Positions 18,193 to 27,112 of a stretch of 64,000 nucleotides of DNA are shown in pieces. Within the stretch, counting starts at the first letter, position 1, and every line of letters begins with the position of its first letter. The DNA comes from Aquimarina spinulae (GTDB lineage: Bacteria > Bacteroidota > Bacteroidia > Flavobacteriales > Flavobacteriaceae). The position numbers were made by a program, and so were the translations under genes. The DNA lies in contig NZ_CALSBP010000002.1 in assembly GCF_943373825.1 (NCBI RefSeq), positions 1,229,501 to 1,293,500 on the forward strand. The letters run 5' to 3'. The notes under the pieces were generated by a model that ran no database searches, was not told where the DNA came from, and saw only the letters and a program-made list of their open reading frames with translations.

Positions 18193-19368
18193 ATGCATAA
18201 AATACCTGTAAAAATAATTCTTACATCAATATTCGTTATTGCGCTGCTATGTACTCTAAAGGCGCAAACCAGTTCTGTACAAATTCTTCAAACCACAAGA
18301 TTACCAAAGGATACAATTATAACGAAAACGTTAATTAATTCATTCGATGGATTTCTTAGCTTAAAAGATAAACCCAATAACCAAAATACATTTGTCTTAC
18401 CTCAAAATCTTTTGGCGACCTCAGCATTACTAGATGAGCTAAAAGATATAGAAAAAAGTACCAAGTTTAAAGATGACAATTTTTATAAATGCTATGTAAA
18501 TAATATCCTCAAACTTAATGACACCGAGTATTTAGTTCAGTTTTACTATATGGGTATACACCAAAACGAACCCGTTTTAAGAGCAAACTATAGCATACTC
18601 GCACAGAAGAAAGGTCATCAGTTTTATTTCTATTCCCCGCTACATCAAAATACAGTATCATGGCAAACAAAAACAATAGGAAATAACACCTTTTATTTTA
18701 AAAACAATTTTGAAATCTCCAAAGCAATAGCATATACTTCAAAAATTGCAGAATATGATAGCATACTAAATATTCCCAAACAACCCACCAAATTGTATTG
18801 TGCAGAAAATTTTAATGAAGTGTTGAAATTAGTGGGAGTGGATTTCAAAGTAGATTATAATGGATACAGTCACAATACACTTATTGTCTATGAAAATACT
18901 ACTAATCTAATTATCGATGGTGTTCTAGCTTCTAACCCTGAAGGTTTTGATCCACATGATCTATGGCACAGTAGAGTACGAAAAATACTTCCTGCAAAAA
19001 AAATATACAAACCAGTCGATGAAGGTTGTGCTTTCTTATTTGGTGGCAGCTGGGGATATAGTTGGGAAGAAATTCTTCAAAAATTTAAACGATTTATAGC
19101 CTTAAACCCAGATGTCGACTGGATAACTCTTTATAATGAAGGTAAAAATTATGGAGACGAAATCAATAAGGCATTAAGAGTAGATTATACCCTTAACGCT
19201 TTATTGATAAAAAAAATAAACAAGGAGAAAGGCTTTTCTCCTATCCTCAAATTACTGAGTTGTGGTAAAAAAAGCGAAGATTATTTTCCTGTATTGGAAG
19301 AAGTAACCGGTATAACCAAAAATAATTTCAATCAAAATATAGCTAAGCTGATTAAACAAATTAAATAA
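18193..19368 (+). CDS. hypothetical secreted protein
   Basis: A 391-residue protein with a signal peptide (about 1-24, ending LKAQ) and no recognised domain. The C-terminal third contains GCAFLFGGSWGYSWEEIL and then a helical end. It follows the membrane-tethered regulator on the same strand. A TTGTAGAT/ATCTACAA hairpin directly after its stop codon (19369-19390) may end the transcript, though no T-run follows. The function is unknown. Confidence 0.75.
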   Translation: MHKIPVKIILTSIFVIALLCTLKAQTSSVQILQTTRLPKDTIITKTLINSFDGFLSLKDKPNNQNTFVLPQNLLATSALLDELKDIEKSTKFKDDNFYKCYVNNILKLNDTEYLVQFYYMGIHQNEPVLRANYSILAQKKGHQFYFYSPLHQNTVSWQTKTIGNNTFYFKNNFEISKAIAYTSKIAEYDSILNIPKQPTKLYCAENFNEVLKLVGVDFKVDYNGYSHNTLIVYENTTNLIIDGVLASNPEGFDPHDLWHSRVRKILPAKKIYKPVDEGCAFLFGGSWGYSWEEILQKFKRFIALNPDVDWITLYNEGKNYGDEINKALRVDYTLNALLIKKINKEKGFSPILKLLSCGKKSEDYFPVLEEVTGITKNNFNQNIAKLIKQIK

Positions 19369-19479
19369 TTGTAGATCGTACTATCTACAACACTACAAAA
19401 GAATTAAACCGAGAAGAATAATACCTCTTCTCAACAAACAATGTTTTTAACCCTTTTAAATAATTAAAAAATCGAAATC

Positions 19480-19959
19480 ATGAAAAAAGAATTCCTAATC
19501 TTAGCCAGCCTACTTGTAATGGCTGTAGTATCTTGTAAGGATGATGCTACCAAAAAGATAAACGTAGAAAACGTAGCCGTTTCTGAAAGTCGAGATGCGA
19601 AAGTCTCAGATTTTCCGGTAATGGACTTTGCCGAAATCAATCACAATTTCGGAACCATTAACGAGGGTGATATTGTAGAACACAAATTTACTTTTACCAA
19701 TACCGGTAAAGCGCCACTGGTTATTATTAGTGCCAAAGGTAGTTGTGGTTGTACGGTGTCTAAATGGCCAAAAGAACCCATTGCTCCGGGAGCTACAGGA
19801 GATATGATGGTTACCTTTAATTCTAATGGTAAACCCAATATGCAGAACAAGCAGGTAACGATTACGGCAAACACCGAAAAAGGTAAAGAAATACTTAAAA
19901 TCAAAGCTATGGTTACTCCCAGAGCTAAGGCCGTAAGCGGGGCTCCAATAAGCAAATAG
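19480..19959 (+). CDS. DUF1573 domain lipoprotein
   Basis: A 159-residue protein. The lipoprotein signal (MKKEFLILASLLVMAVVSC, Cys 19) is followed from about residue 45 by a DUF1573 immunoglobulin-like beta domain with the typical phrases HNFGTINEGDIVEHKFTFTN, GSCGCTVSKWPKEPIAPG and VTITANTEKG. The CGC pair is characteristic. It is periplasmic or surface-exposed; the family has no established biochemical role. It is monocistronic. Confidence 0.9.
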   Translation: MKKEFLILASLLVMAVVSCKDDATKKINVENVAVSESRDAKVSDFPVMDFAEINHNFGTINEGDIVEHKFTFTNTGKAPLVIISAKGSCGCTVSKWPKEPIAPGATGDMMVTFNSNGKPNMQNKQVTITANTEKGKEILKIKAMVTPRAKAVSGAPISK

Positions 19960-20078
19960 TCATTCTATATAGAAGTAGCTTATATAACTCGAAATCAACC
20001 AATTCTTAATAGAAGGAGCTACAGTTACACTCGGGTTAAATCCAAAACGATGAAGCTTTCTAAAAAATAGAATCTCAA

Positions 20079-20149
20079 TGTCAAACTGAGCTTGTCGAAG
20101 TTTTTATACTATTGATAGGCAATACTTCTTGGACAGGCTCAGACTGACA
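20079..20149. repeat. dispersed inverted repeat (CTGAGC-TGTCGAAG type)
   Basis: Two arms of the form TGTCA-nn-CTGAGC-n-TGTC-nAAG face each other across a ~24-nt centre. The same arms occur at 34341-34437 and 36455-36526, and pieces of them in the 39-41, 51-52 and 62 kb spacers, so this is a genome-dispersed intergenic hairpin. Confidence 0.7.
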
Positions 20150-20209
20150 ATGTATTTCAAACAGCCTTATCATTTACATCTTATTTCCACTTAATTTAAA
20201 CCCAACACA

Positions 20210-21109
20210 ATGAAAACAATCATATGTCTTATCATAACTATGATTTTATCCATAATGACACTTTCTGCCCAATCTTTTAATCATGAGATCAAAACAGAGG
20301 GAAGTTCTCCTATGCTTCTTGGTAAAATCAATAATCAGGGCTTAGCACAACCGCCATATAACGAGTGGTTTTCAAAAAACCATAAAGAATACATCCCGAA
20401 ACAAAGCAGTATAGATTCTTTAACAACTCAACTGCTCCCCTATACGATTACTCTTTTTATGGGTACCTGGTGCGGAGATAGTAAACGCGAAGTTCCTCGT
20501 ATGTATAAAATATTAGAAGAAAGTAATTTTCCTCTGGATCGACTCACCGTTGTTGCGGTAGACCGAAGCCGGGAAGCCTATAAACAAAGTCCTGGAGGAG
20601 AACACGAAGGTTTAAATATACACCGAGTACCTACTCTGATTTTTCACAAAGACGGAAAAGAAATCAATCGTATTGTAGAATCTCCCAGAAAAACACTGGA
20701 AGAAGATATGCTTGCGATACTGTCTAAAAACTATACTCCAAAATATAGCTCGGTAATGCTTATAGATGATGTCCTTACTAAAAAAGGAACGTCCTACATC
20801 GCTAAGAACACAAAAAAACTAGTCAAACAATTTAAAGATAAGACTCAGAGTTTATACGAACTAAACACCTATGCCAGCGTTCTTTTCTATGCGGGTAAGA
20901 AAGAAGAAGCTTTAGCAATATTAGACTTTAATACTTCATTGTTTCCAAAGGAAGCAAATACTTATGTAAGCCTAGCTAATACATATCTTTATCTGGAGGA
21001 TACTGCAAATGCAATCAAATACTACCAGAAATCATTAAAATTTGAAGATAATAAGAAAATACAAAACAAAATTAAAGAACTAAGCACTACATTAAATGTT
21101 TCGAAGTAA
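20210..21109 (+). CDS. secreted thioredoxin-fold protein with C-terminal TPR-like region
   Basis: A 299-residue protein: signal peptide (1-20, ending LSAQ), then a thioredoxin-like domain at about 70-170 with GTWCGDSKREVPR at 85-97 and a cis-proline loop HRVPTLIF (P141), followed by a tetratricopeptide-like helical region (about 200-290). The usual CxxC is WCGDS, so only the first cysteine (C88) remains. It therefore cannot form the normal active-site disulfide and may act as a monothiol or binding protein. A strong terminator follows, then a ~90-bp repeat. Confidence 0.8.
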   Translation: MKTIICLIITMILSIMTLSAQSFNHEIKTEGSSPMLLGKINNQGLAQPPYNEWFSKNHKEYIPKQSSIDSLTTQLLPYTITLFMGTWCGDSKREVPRMYKILEESNFPLDRLTVVAVDRSREAYKQSPGGEHEGLNIHRVPTLIFHKDGKEINRIVESPRKTLEEDMLAILSKNYTPKYSSVMLIDDVLTKKGTSYIAKNTKKLVKQFKDKTQSLYELNTYASVLFYAGKKEEALAILDFNTSLFPKEANTYVSLANTYLYLEDTANAIKYYQKSLKFEDNKKIQNKIKELSTTLNVSK

Positions 21110-21125
21110 TCGTAACAAGGTTTAT

Positions 21126-21165
21126 AGACCTCACAGGTTTTAAAAACCTGTGAGGTCTGTTTTTG
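21126..21165 (+). terminator. terminator hairpin, dispersed type
   Basis: AGACCTCACAGGTTTT pairs perfectly with AAAACCTGTGAGGTCT and is followed by G and five T. The CCTCACAGGTTTT palindrome is a common repeated terminator in Flavobacteriaceae. Confidence 0.85.
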
Positions 21166-21200
21166 GTCTACATTTTGGCCCAATCGTTTACCTAAAGCAT

Positions 21201-21290
21201 TTACAATCATCACTTTTTTGCTTCCATTCGTCACAAAGTCTATTGATATGGCGACACACATGTTTTTATTATTGATATTTGGTTAATCAT
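21201..21290 (+). repeat. intergenic repeat family I, copy A
   Basis: First of three copies of a ~90-bp sequence starting TTACAATCATCAC, passing through CGTCACAAAGTCTATTGAT and ending TTTTTATTATTGATATTTGG. It lies between two unrelated genes. The remaining bases up to 21428 show no gene. Confidence 0.75.
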
Positions 21291-21428
21291 TACAAGCAGG
21301 CGCATATTGTGTATCTACAATGTATATATTATTGATAATTTTCTAGATTTTTTATACCTGAATTATTGTGCCACATAGGTTTGCAATTGTAACCAAAACC
21401 ATATTTCAACATTAAAAACATAATAAAA

Positions 21429-22199
21429 ATGCCCCAATTATCTAAAGCAGACAAAAAAATAATAGACGAATTTATCAAATTAAATACCTCTCAAAATAAT
21501 GCTGATTTCATTAATCTTAATGAAGAATCATTAGAGGTTATGTATAAAAAGAAAATTTCAGAAGATTTTACTTTTTTGTTAGTCAGGTGGAAGACAAAAA
21601 ACGGAACTAAAACATGGGGGCTTTTGCCTTTCAATGTAATGATTAATGACATAAATGAAGAAGAATTGTTAAGAATCAAGGAGCCCGAAAGATATTTGAG
21701 GGTAATCAATCTCTTATGTGGAAAGTATTTATGTGAAAACGAACCTGAAAATATTTCTTTAATTGATGAATCATTTGAAATAGAAAATTTCAGAATGAAG
21801 TTGTTCAATAATTTTGAAGATATCCGTATTGAGTTCGATCAAAAATATGTTCATAACGGATTAGAAGTAATGAAGGGTACTTCTTCGGTACTTACCTATC
21901 TAAAAACATGCGATATTGAAATCAATTCACCTATTCAGGTATATACCAATACTTCCAAAAAAATTAAACTTAGCGTGGCTTCTTGTACCATAAAAAAGAA
22001 AAGAAAGAAATATAAGCTTTGTCAAGAGAATTTATTATTTATTGAACAAAACAATACTGGTCATTTCTTAAAATTATATCAGATGGCCCTTAACAGACAA
22101 CCTGTATTTAGTAAATACCCTCTTCATTACTTTATTGGAAGTAAATTGGGCCCGATCTTCATTGGCAATAAAGAGTATGACCACTTACATCTATATTAG
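21429..22199 (+). CDS. hypothetical protein
   Basis: A 256-residue soluble protein without a signal peptide or membrane helix. A mixed charged N-terminal half is followed by a beta-rich C-terminal half with a basic stretch (TIKKKRKKYKL). The family is not recognised. It stands between copies A and B of intergenic repeat family I, which suggests it entered as a single-gene unit. Confidence 0.6.
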   Translation: MPQLSKADKKIIDEFIKLNTSQNNADFINLNEESLEVMYKKKISEDFTFLLVRWKTKNGTKTWGLLPFNVMINDINEEELLRIKEPERYLRVINLLCGKYLCENEPENISLIDESFEIENFRMKLFNNFEDIRIEFDQKYVHNGLEVMKGTSSVLTYLKTCDIEINSPIQVYTNTSKKIKLSVASCTIKKKRKKYKLCQENLLFIEQNNTGHFLKLYQMALNRQPVFSKYPLHYFIGSKLGPIFIGNKEYDHLHLY

Positions 22200-22228
22200 G
22201 TATAGTCTCTATCATCTACCAAAACCAT

Positions 22229-22317
22229 TTACAACCATCACTTTTTTTAAATGCATTTCTCACATAGTCTATTGATACAGCATATGCACCTTTTTTATTA
22301 TTGATATTTGACTATTA
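22229..22317 (+). repeat. intergenic repeat family I, copy B
   Basis: Second copy (TTACAACCATCAC ... CACATAGTCTATTGATA ... TTTTTTATTATTGATATTTG). It ends about 20 bases before the start codon of the alpha/beta hydrolase gene. Confidence 0.75.
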
Positions 22318-22337
22318 TCAAAAACAAAAAACATCCT

Positions 22338-23303
22338 ATGAAATCAATTATAATGCTTACCTCTGTATTTTTAACATTTACATTTCAGAGTATATCGCAA
22401 ACCAAAAATGGCGAAATACTAAAAACCGAAAAGTATCGTATTACAACTCCATATGATTCTTTATCCGATTTTCTTCGATGGTACTTTCCCAAAAAAATGT
22501 ATGACGAAGCAAAAAATCAAAAAACATACGAATGTTTAAAAATTAAATACTCTAGTGATACTCACCAAGTAGAAGGTTTCATATATAAGCCTATAGAAAC
22601 TCAAACCAAAAAATATCCGGTCATCATCTGGAATAGAGGAGGGACTGGTAATTATGGGAAATTTGGAGAATCAGACCTGGTTACCTTTCATCAAATTGCC
22701 AAAAGAGGCTACATCATAGTGGCTTCTAACTTAAGGTATATTAATAACAAAGAAATGTACGATCAATTGGGTGGAGACGATTTAAATGATATTTTAAATC
22801 TAACGCCATTAATTAAAACGCTAGACTATGCCAATACTTCTAACATTTTTATGGTAGGATATTCGCGAGGAGCTCTTATGACTCATTTAGCAATAAAAAA
22901 TAATGTTCCCATTAATGCAGCGGCTGTAATTGCTGGTGTAACTGATGCAAAAGTTTTTTATACAAATAGGCCAGAATTTATTGATGGATGGAACTACGAC
23001 GGATATGTTTTTAATGGTCTTAAGAAAAATCTTCCTGATTTTGAAAATAGAAAAGAAGAATATATACTTGAGCGTTCTCCAATACGTTGGATCGACAAGA
23101 TAAATACACCACTATTAATTCTTCATTCTAGAACCGATAGTAAAGTCCCTGTAGAACATTCGATTAACTTAGCTAGTGAAGCACAGAGGTTGGGTAAGGT
23201 ATATAGTCTAATAATATATGACGATGATGGTCATTCTCTTCCTGGTAATAGAGATGATGTATTCGATAGAATCTGTAACTGGTTTCAAAAATATATGCAA
23301 TAG
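22338..23303 (+). CDS. secreted alpha/beta hydrolase (prolyl oligopeptidase-like)
   Basis: About 321 residues from the ATG at 22338, where a signal peptide starts (MKSIIMLTSVFLTFTFQSIS); an open start at 22308 adds ten charged residues before it. The alpha/beta hydrolase catalytic triad is visible: the nucleophile serine in VGYSRGAL, aspartate in LHSRTDSKVP and histidine in YDDDGHSLPG. The VIIWNRGGTGNYG strand-turn matches the oxyanion region of S9-like dienelactone/peptidase folds. It is probably exported. The AraC-type gene starts 64 bp downstream on the same strand and may be co-transcribed. Confidence 0.82.
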   Translation: MKSIIMLTSVFLTFTFQSISQTKNGEILKTEKYRITTPYDSLSDFLRWYFPKKMYDEAKNQKTYECLKIKYSSDTHQVEGFIYKPIETQTKKYPVIIWNRGGTGNYGKFGESDLVTFHQIAKRGYIIVASNLRYINNKEMYDQLGGDDLNDILNLTPLIKTLDYANTSNIFMVGYSRGALMTHLAIKNNVPINAAAVIAGVTDAKVFYTNRPEFIDGWNYDGYVFNGLKKNLPDFENRKEEYILERSPIRWIDKINTPLLILHSRTDSKVPVEHSINLASEAQRLGKVYSLIIYDDDGHSLPGNRDDVFDRICNWFQKYMQ

Positions 23304-23367
23304 TTACTATTACCTACCGTTTGTTATACGTGTACCCAGCACTATTTCATACATAATCATAAAAATT

Positions 23368-24300
23368 GTGCAAACAAAATACAATTACTACATAGGGAAC
23401 ATCAATAAAGTATTAGATTACATAGATAAAAATTTAGAAGAACCTTTTTCACTAGAAGAATTATCCTCGATCGCTAATTTTTCTAAATTTCATTTTCATA
23501 GAATATTCTTCACCATTATAGGAGAATCACCATTTCAATATATAACAAGACTTCGTTTAGAAAAATCTGCTTCCTTGATGTTATCTCGACCCGATGAAAA
23601 ACTATCCAGCATAGCTTCTTTATGTGGTTTTTCTGACCTTTCTATCTTCTCAAGAAATTTCAAAAAACATTTCAATATTCCCCCTTCTTCTTACAGAGAA
23701 AATACAATTAAAAAAAGCAATACAAGTCAAACGAAGAGCAATAATAAACATATCGAAGATAAGATCGACATATACTTTTGCCCAGAATCTAAAACCACTA
23801 AATGGACAAGTACTATGGAAATTATTAAAAACGTTGAAGTAAAAAGAATTCCAAAAATGACCGTAGCATATATAAGAAGTATCGGTCCGTACAAAGGAAA
23901 TGATGCATTGTATAAAAAGCATAGAGATGAGCTTTTTGCTTGGGCTGCATCTAGAGAATTGATAAATAATGCAAACTTTAACTATCTCATCCTTTATCAC
24001 GATAACCCTAATGTTGCTCTTAACGACACACAAAGAATGAGTCTTTGCGTAACAATTCCTCCCGAGACCGAAACAACTGGTGTAATTGGTAAAATGGATA
24101 TAGAAGAAGGAAAATATCTTATTTGTCAGTTTGAATTGTCTACACAAGATTTCCCAAAAGCCTGGGATTGGATTTATGGGCAATGGTTTCCTCAAAATCA
24201 TTATATCCCGGATGACAAACCATATTTTGAGCTTTACCCAGAACAACCAAAAGGAGAAATATTTAAAGTTAACTTCTGTATTCCTGTAAAAGCAGTTTAA
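23368..24300 (+). CDS. AraC family regulator with GyrI-like effector domain
   Basis: About 310 residues from a GTG at 23368; the in-frame extension back to 23218 overlaps the hydrolase gene and looks non-coding. The N-terminal AraC double helix-turn-helix (about 10-110; FSLEELSSIANFSKFHFHRIF ... LCGFSDLSIFSRNFKKHF) is followed by a GyrI-like/BacR effector-binding domain (about 155-310; VEVKRIPKMTVAYIRSIGPYKG ... GKYLICQFELS). This is the Rob/SoxS-like layout for binding small hydrophobic ligands. It may control the adjacent hydrolase gene (inference). Confidence 0.88.
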   Translation: MQTKYNYYIGNINKVLDYIDKNLEEPFSLEELSSIANFSKFHFHRIFFTIIGESPFQYITRLRLEKSASLMLSRPDEKLSSIASLCGFSDLSIFSRNFKKHFNIPPSSYRENTIKKSNTSQTKSNNKHIEDKIDIYFCPESKTTKWTSTMEIIKNVEVKRIPKMTVAYIRSIGPYKGNDALYKKHRDELFAWAASRELINNANFNYLILYHDNPNVALNDTQRMSLCVTIPPETETTGVIGKMDIEEGKYLICQFELSTQDFPKAWDWIYGQWFPQNHYIPDDKPYFELYPEQPKGEIFKVNFCIPVKAV

Positions 24301-24323
24301 ACAAAAGTTAGATTATATTGTTA

Positions 24324-24408
24324 TTACAATCATCACTTTTTTACACATATTCGTCACAAAATTGATTCATATTACCATACATATGTTTTTATTATTAATA
24401 TTTAGCCA
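24324..24408 (+). repeat. intergenic repeat family I, copy C
   Basis: Third copy (TTACAATCATCACTTTTTT ... TCGTCACAAAATTGATTCATAT ... GTTTTTATTATTAATATTTAG), the most diverged, in the gap before the DUF2019-like gene. Confidence 0.7.
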
Positions 24409-24467
24409 TATTTTGTTTTGTAGCATGCTTGATAAAGTAAATCATATACCAACGCTTATACGTAAAT

Positions 24468-24875
24468 ATGAATAAACACATATGCAATGGTACTTCTAAT
24501 ATAAGTACACTGTCTAAAATAAATCCAAAGAGTTTAATTGATGATTATAGAAAACAAACCAAGATTTGCTCTAAAAACGACTGTTTGAAAAAAAGCTCTA
24601 TTAAGAAAAATAATAAAGCAGTTGACCGGATGTATCAAATCGTTGATTTGATTTCAAAAAACAATTGCCAGAATGAAATTGACAAATTTTCAAAATTATT
24701 ATATGACAAAAAAAACAGAACTAATCTTTGGTCTGCTATTCATTTACTTGAAAAATTAACTTTTGACAAACAAACTGAAAAAACTGCATTAAAAATCATT
24801 CAAAATGTAGCTAAGGGAGATAGTATTGAGGCCTTGGGATTTCAATATTGGTTAAAAGAATATAAATCAAAATGA
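24468..24875 (+). CDS. small helical protein, DUF2019-like
   Basis: A 135-residue soluble protein. A basic N-terminal ~45 residues is followed by an all-helical region. The order NKAVDRMYQIVDLI ... LLYDKKNRTNLWSAIHLLEKL ... AKGDSIEALGFQYWLKEY resembles DUF2019, a HEAT-like family often found near polymorphic-toxin immunity genes. The match is by pattern only. It lies just after intergenic repeat copy C. Confidence 0.5.
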   Translation: MNKHICNGTSNISTLSKINPKSLIDDYRKQTKICSKNDCLKKSSIKKNNKAVDRMYQIVDLISKNNCQNEIDKFSKLLYDKKNRTNLWSAIHLLEKLTFDKQTEKTALKIIQNVAKGDSIEALGFQYWLKEYKSK

Positions 24876-24984
24876 TGTCATAAAAAATAACTTTATGAAC
24901 TAAATTGGATTAATAAAAGCATAACTTGTAATCCTGAAAAATCAGAAATTCACAAAATGATCGATCAGGAAAATTCTGAATTAA

Positions 24985-25500
24985 ATGGATTCTTATCGAA
25001 TAAAAATAATAGATATTGATGATGTATATGTGACCGCTACTTACTTTTTATTTAGTACTCAGGTTCCGGATTTACCATTAAAAGAGAATATTGCATTTCA
25101 ATTCATTACAGATGCATATTACCACCTCAAAGAATTTGAGTCCCGGGTTTATTTTAATACTACTAGCATTACTGCTAAAAAAATTTCTGAATTATTAAAC
25201 CATTGTGCAGCCCAGGAATTGAACACCTATAATGCTATGCTTAGAAATATTGATCAATCTCCAGAGTATACTGCGATTTCTAATAGAGAAATCCAAAATT
25301 TAGAACTGATACTTGACAAAAATTGGGATCTGGTCGATACATGGGAGAAAGAAATTTTTGAAGGAATCGAATATTCAAAAACCAGTATTGAGGCTCCTTC
25401 TTCGACTATTCGATTTAAAGTCAAAAATAAAAAAATGATTAAGCACTTGGTTCCTGGATTAGAGTGGAGAACATGCAGTATCTGGGATAGAAATGAGTAA
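24985..25500 (+). CDS. hypothetical protein
   Basis: A 171-residue soluble protein with alternating strands and helices and an aromatic C-terminus (GLEWRTCSIWDRNE). There is no signal peptide, membrane segment or recognised family. It lies 38 bp upstream of the secreted S41 gene on the same strand and 109 bp after the DUF2019-like gene. Confidence 0.5.
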   Translation: MDSYRIKIIDIDDVYVTATYFLFSTQVPDLPLKENIAFQFITDAYYHLKEFESRVYFNTTSITAKKISELLNHCAAQELNTYNAMLRNIDQSPEYTAISNREIQNLELILDKNWDLVDTWEKEIFEGIEYSKTSIEAPSSTIRFKVKNKKMIKHLVPGLEWRTCSIWDRNE

Positions 25501-25538
25501 ATTATAGTTCTATTATTTACAAAAAGAAATGTTGAGAA

Positions 25539-26951
25539 ATGAACAAACTAATAATTATTTTAGTACTAATTTTTCCTTTTTCAGTCTTCTCACAAGATTG
25601 TGATTGTGAAACAAGTTTTAAATGGGTTAAAGAAACTTTTGAAAAAAATGATGCAGGATTCAGTTATGTCATTAATCAAAAAGGAAAAGAGGCCTACAAA
25701 AAACATAATCAAGAGTTCTTTAAAAAGTTAATAAACATCTCAAATAAAACAGATTGCTATGAACTGATTCGGGATTGGGTAACATTTTTTAGGAAAGGAC
25801 ATTTTGAAATTCGTTCACTTAATCAAGAGAATGTTAAATCAAATAATAAGAATAAAAAATGGGAAACGCTAAACCTCGAAGAAGATATATTTAAAAAATA
25901 TTTGAAAAATAAAGAAGAAACCTATAATTATGAAGGAATATGGAAGTCCGACCCTTACACAATTGGGATTAAAAAAATTAATAACGAATATAAAGGTTTC
26001 ATTATTGAAGCAAATGGTAGTCAATGGAAAAAAGGTCAAATAAAATTAGTTATAAAACCTGATAGTTCTTCTATATATTATATGGGAGATTATTCCTCTA
26101 AAACTTTTCAAAAAACAGAACTTTTAGGAAATGAATACTTACAATTAGGATTTGTAACTTTAAAAAGAATTTTTCCCGAATCTGAAAGCAATTCTATAAT
26201 AAAAAGGTATTATAAATCTATTTCTACAGAAAAGCCCTATATAGACAGACTTAATGAAAACACACTCTTGCTTAGAATCCCTACATTTGATACTTCTCAA
26301 AAAAAATATACTGACAGCCTTATAATAAGCAATAAAAATCAAATCCTAAAAACAAAAAATTTAGTTATTGACTTAAGAGACAATGGAGGAGGTAGTATTA
26401 GGAATTATGAAGAATTATTACCTATATTATATACAAATCGAATATTGACTGTTGGTGAAGAATTACTATCGACTCAAAGAAACAACCAACGAGTTAAAGA
26501 TTTTATCTCAAACCCTAATTGGTCAGAAGAAGGAAAAGAATGGGCTAGAAAGGCTTATAAAAAATTATCAGAAAATGAAGGGAAATATGTCAATTTGGAA
26601 ACTACTAAAGTCACTACTACAAAATTTGACACCATTTATAAATACCCAGAAAATATCGGAATCATCATTAATCGACAAAATGCCAGTACTACAGAGCAGT
26701 TTCTTCTTGCTGCCAAACAAAGTAAAAAAGTAAAGCTATTTGGCCAGACAACATTTGGGGCATTAGATATTTCTTATACTTATCCTGCTAAATCTCCTTG
26801 TGGAGATTTTGAATTGATTTATTGTTTATCTAAAAGTTTAAGAATTCCTGAAATGACAATAGATAATAAAGGAATTCATCCTGATTATTTTATATACGAT
26901 GATGTTCCGAAATTTAAATGGATTGATTTTGTAATTGATAGATTAAATTAA
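25539..26951 (+). CDS. secreted S41 family peptidase
   Basis: A 470-residue protein with a signal peptide (1-19, ending VFSQ; a CDC motif follows directly). The S41 core is in the C-terminal half: KNLVIDLRDNGGGSIRNYEE at 273-292, then IGIIINRQNASTTEQFLLAAK at 373-393 with the candidate catalytic serine S383, and LFGQTTFGALD at 400-410. It is probably a periplasmic or secreted peptidase. It is a distant paralogue of the S41 genes at 15022 and 39919 and follows a small unknown gene closely. Confidence 0.85.
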   Translation: MNKLIIILVLIFPFSVFSQDCDCETSFKWVKETFEKNDAGFSYVINQKGKEAYKKHNQEFFKKLINISNKTDCYELIRDWVTFFRKGHFEIRSLNQENVKSNNKNKKWETLNLEEDIFKKYLKNKEETYNYEGIWKSDPYTIGIKKINNEYKGFIIEANGSQWKKGQIKLVIKPDSSSIYYMGDYSSKTFQKTELLGNEYLQLGFVTLKRIFPESESNSIIKRYYKSISTEKPYIDRLNENTLLLRIPTFDTSQKKYTDSLIISNKNQILKTKNLVIDLRDNGGGSIRNYEELLPILYTNRILTVGEELLSTQRNNQRVKDFISNPNWSEEGKEWARKAYKKLSENEGKYVNLETTKVTTTKFDTIYKYPENIGIIINRQNASTTEQFLLAAKQSKKVKLFGQTTFGALDISYTYPAKSPCGDFELIYCLSKSLRIPEMTIDNKGIHPDYFIYDDVPKFKWIDFVIDRLN

Positions 26952-27112
26952 TATATAGTATTTTATAAATACTCATGTAGATTAAGTTTAGTAAATAAAA
27001 AGAAATGCATAATATAGATCAGTCATAAACCAAAAAGGTAATATATAAAAACTATTACTATGTTAATACAATGTCATATTAAGTAACCAAGAAAAACAAA
27101 CTAAAAGTAACT

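Noticed and set aside
23650..24246. 198-codon frame on the minus strand
   Set aside because: It is the shadow of the AraC-GyrI-like gene, whose two domains are clear on the plus strand.
21201..24408. CRISPR array
   Set aside because: The repeats are ~90 bp, irregularly spaced by whole genes and too few; there are no short regular spacers and no cas genes.
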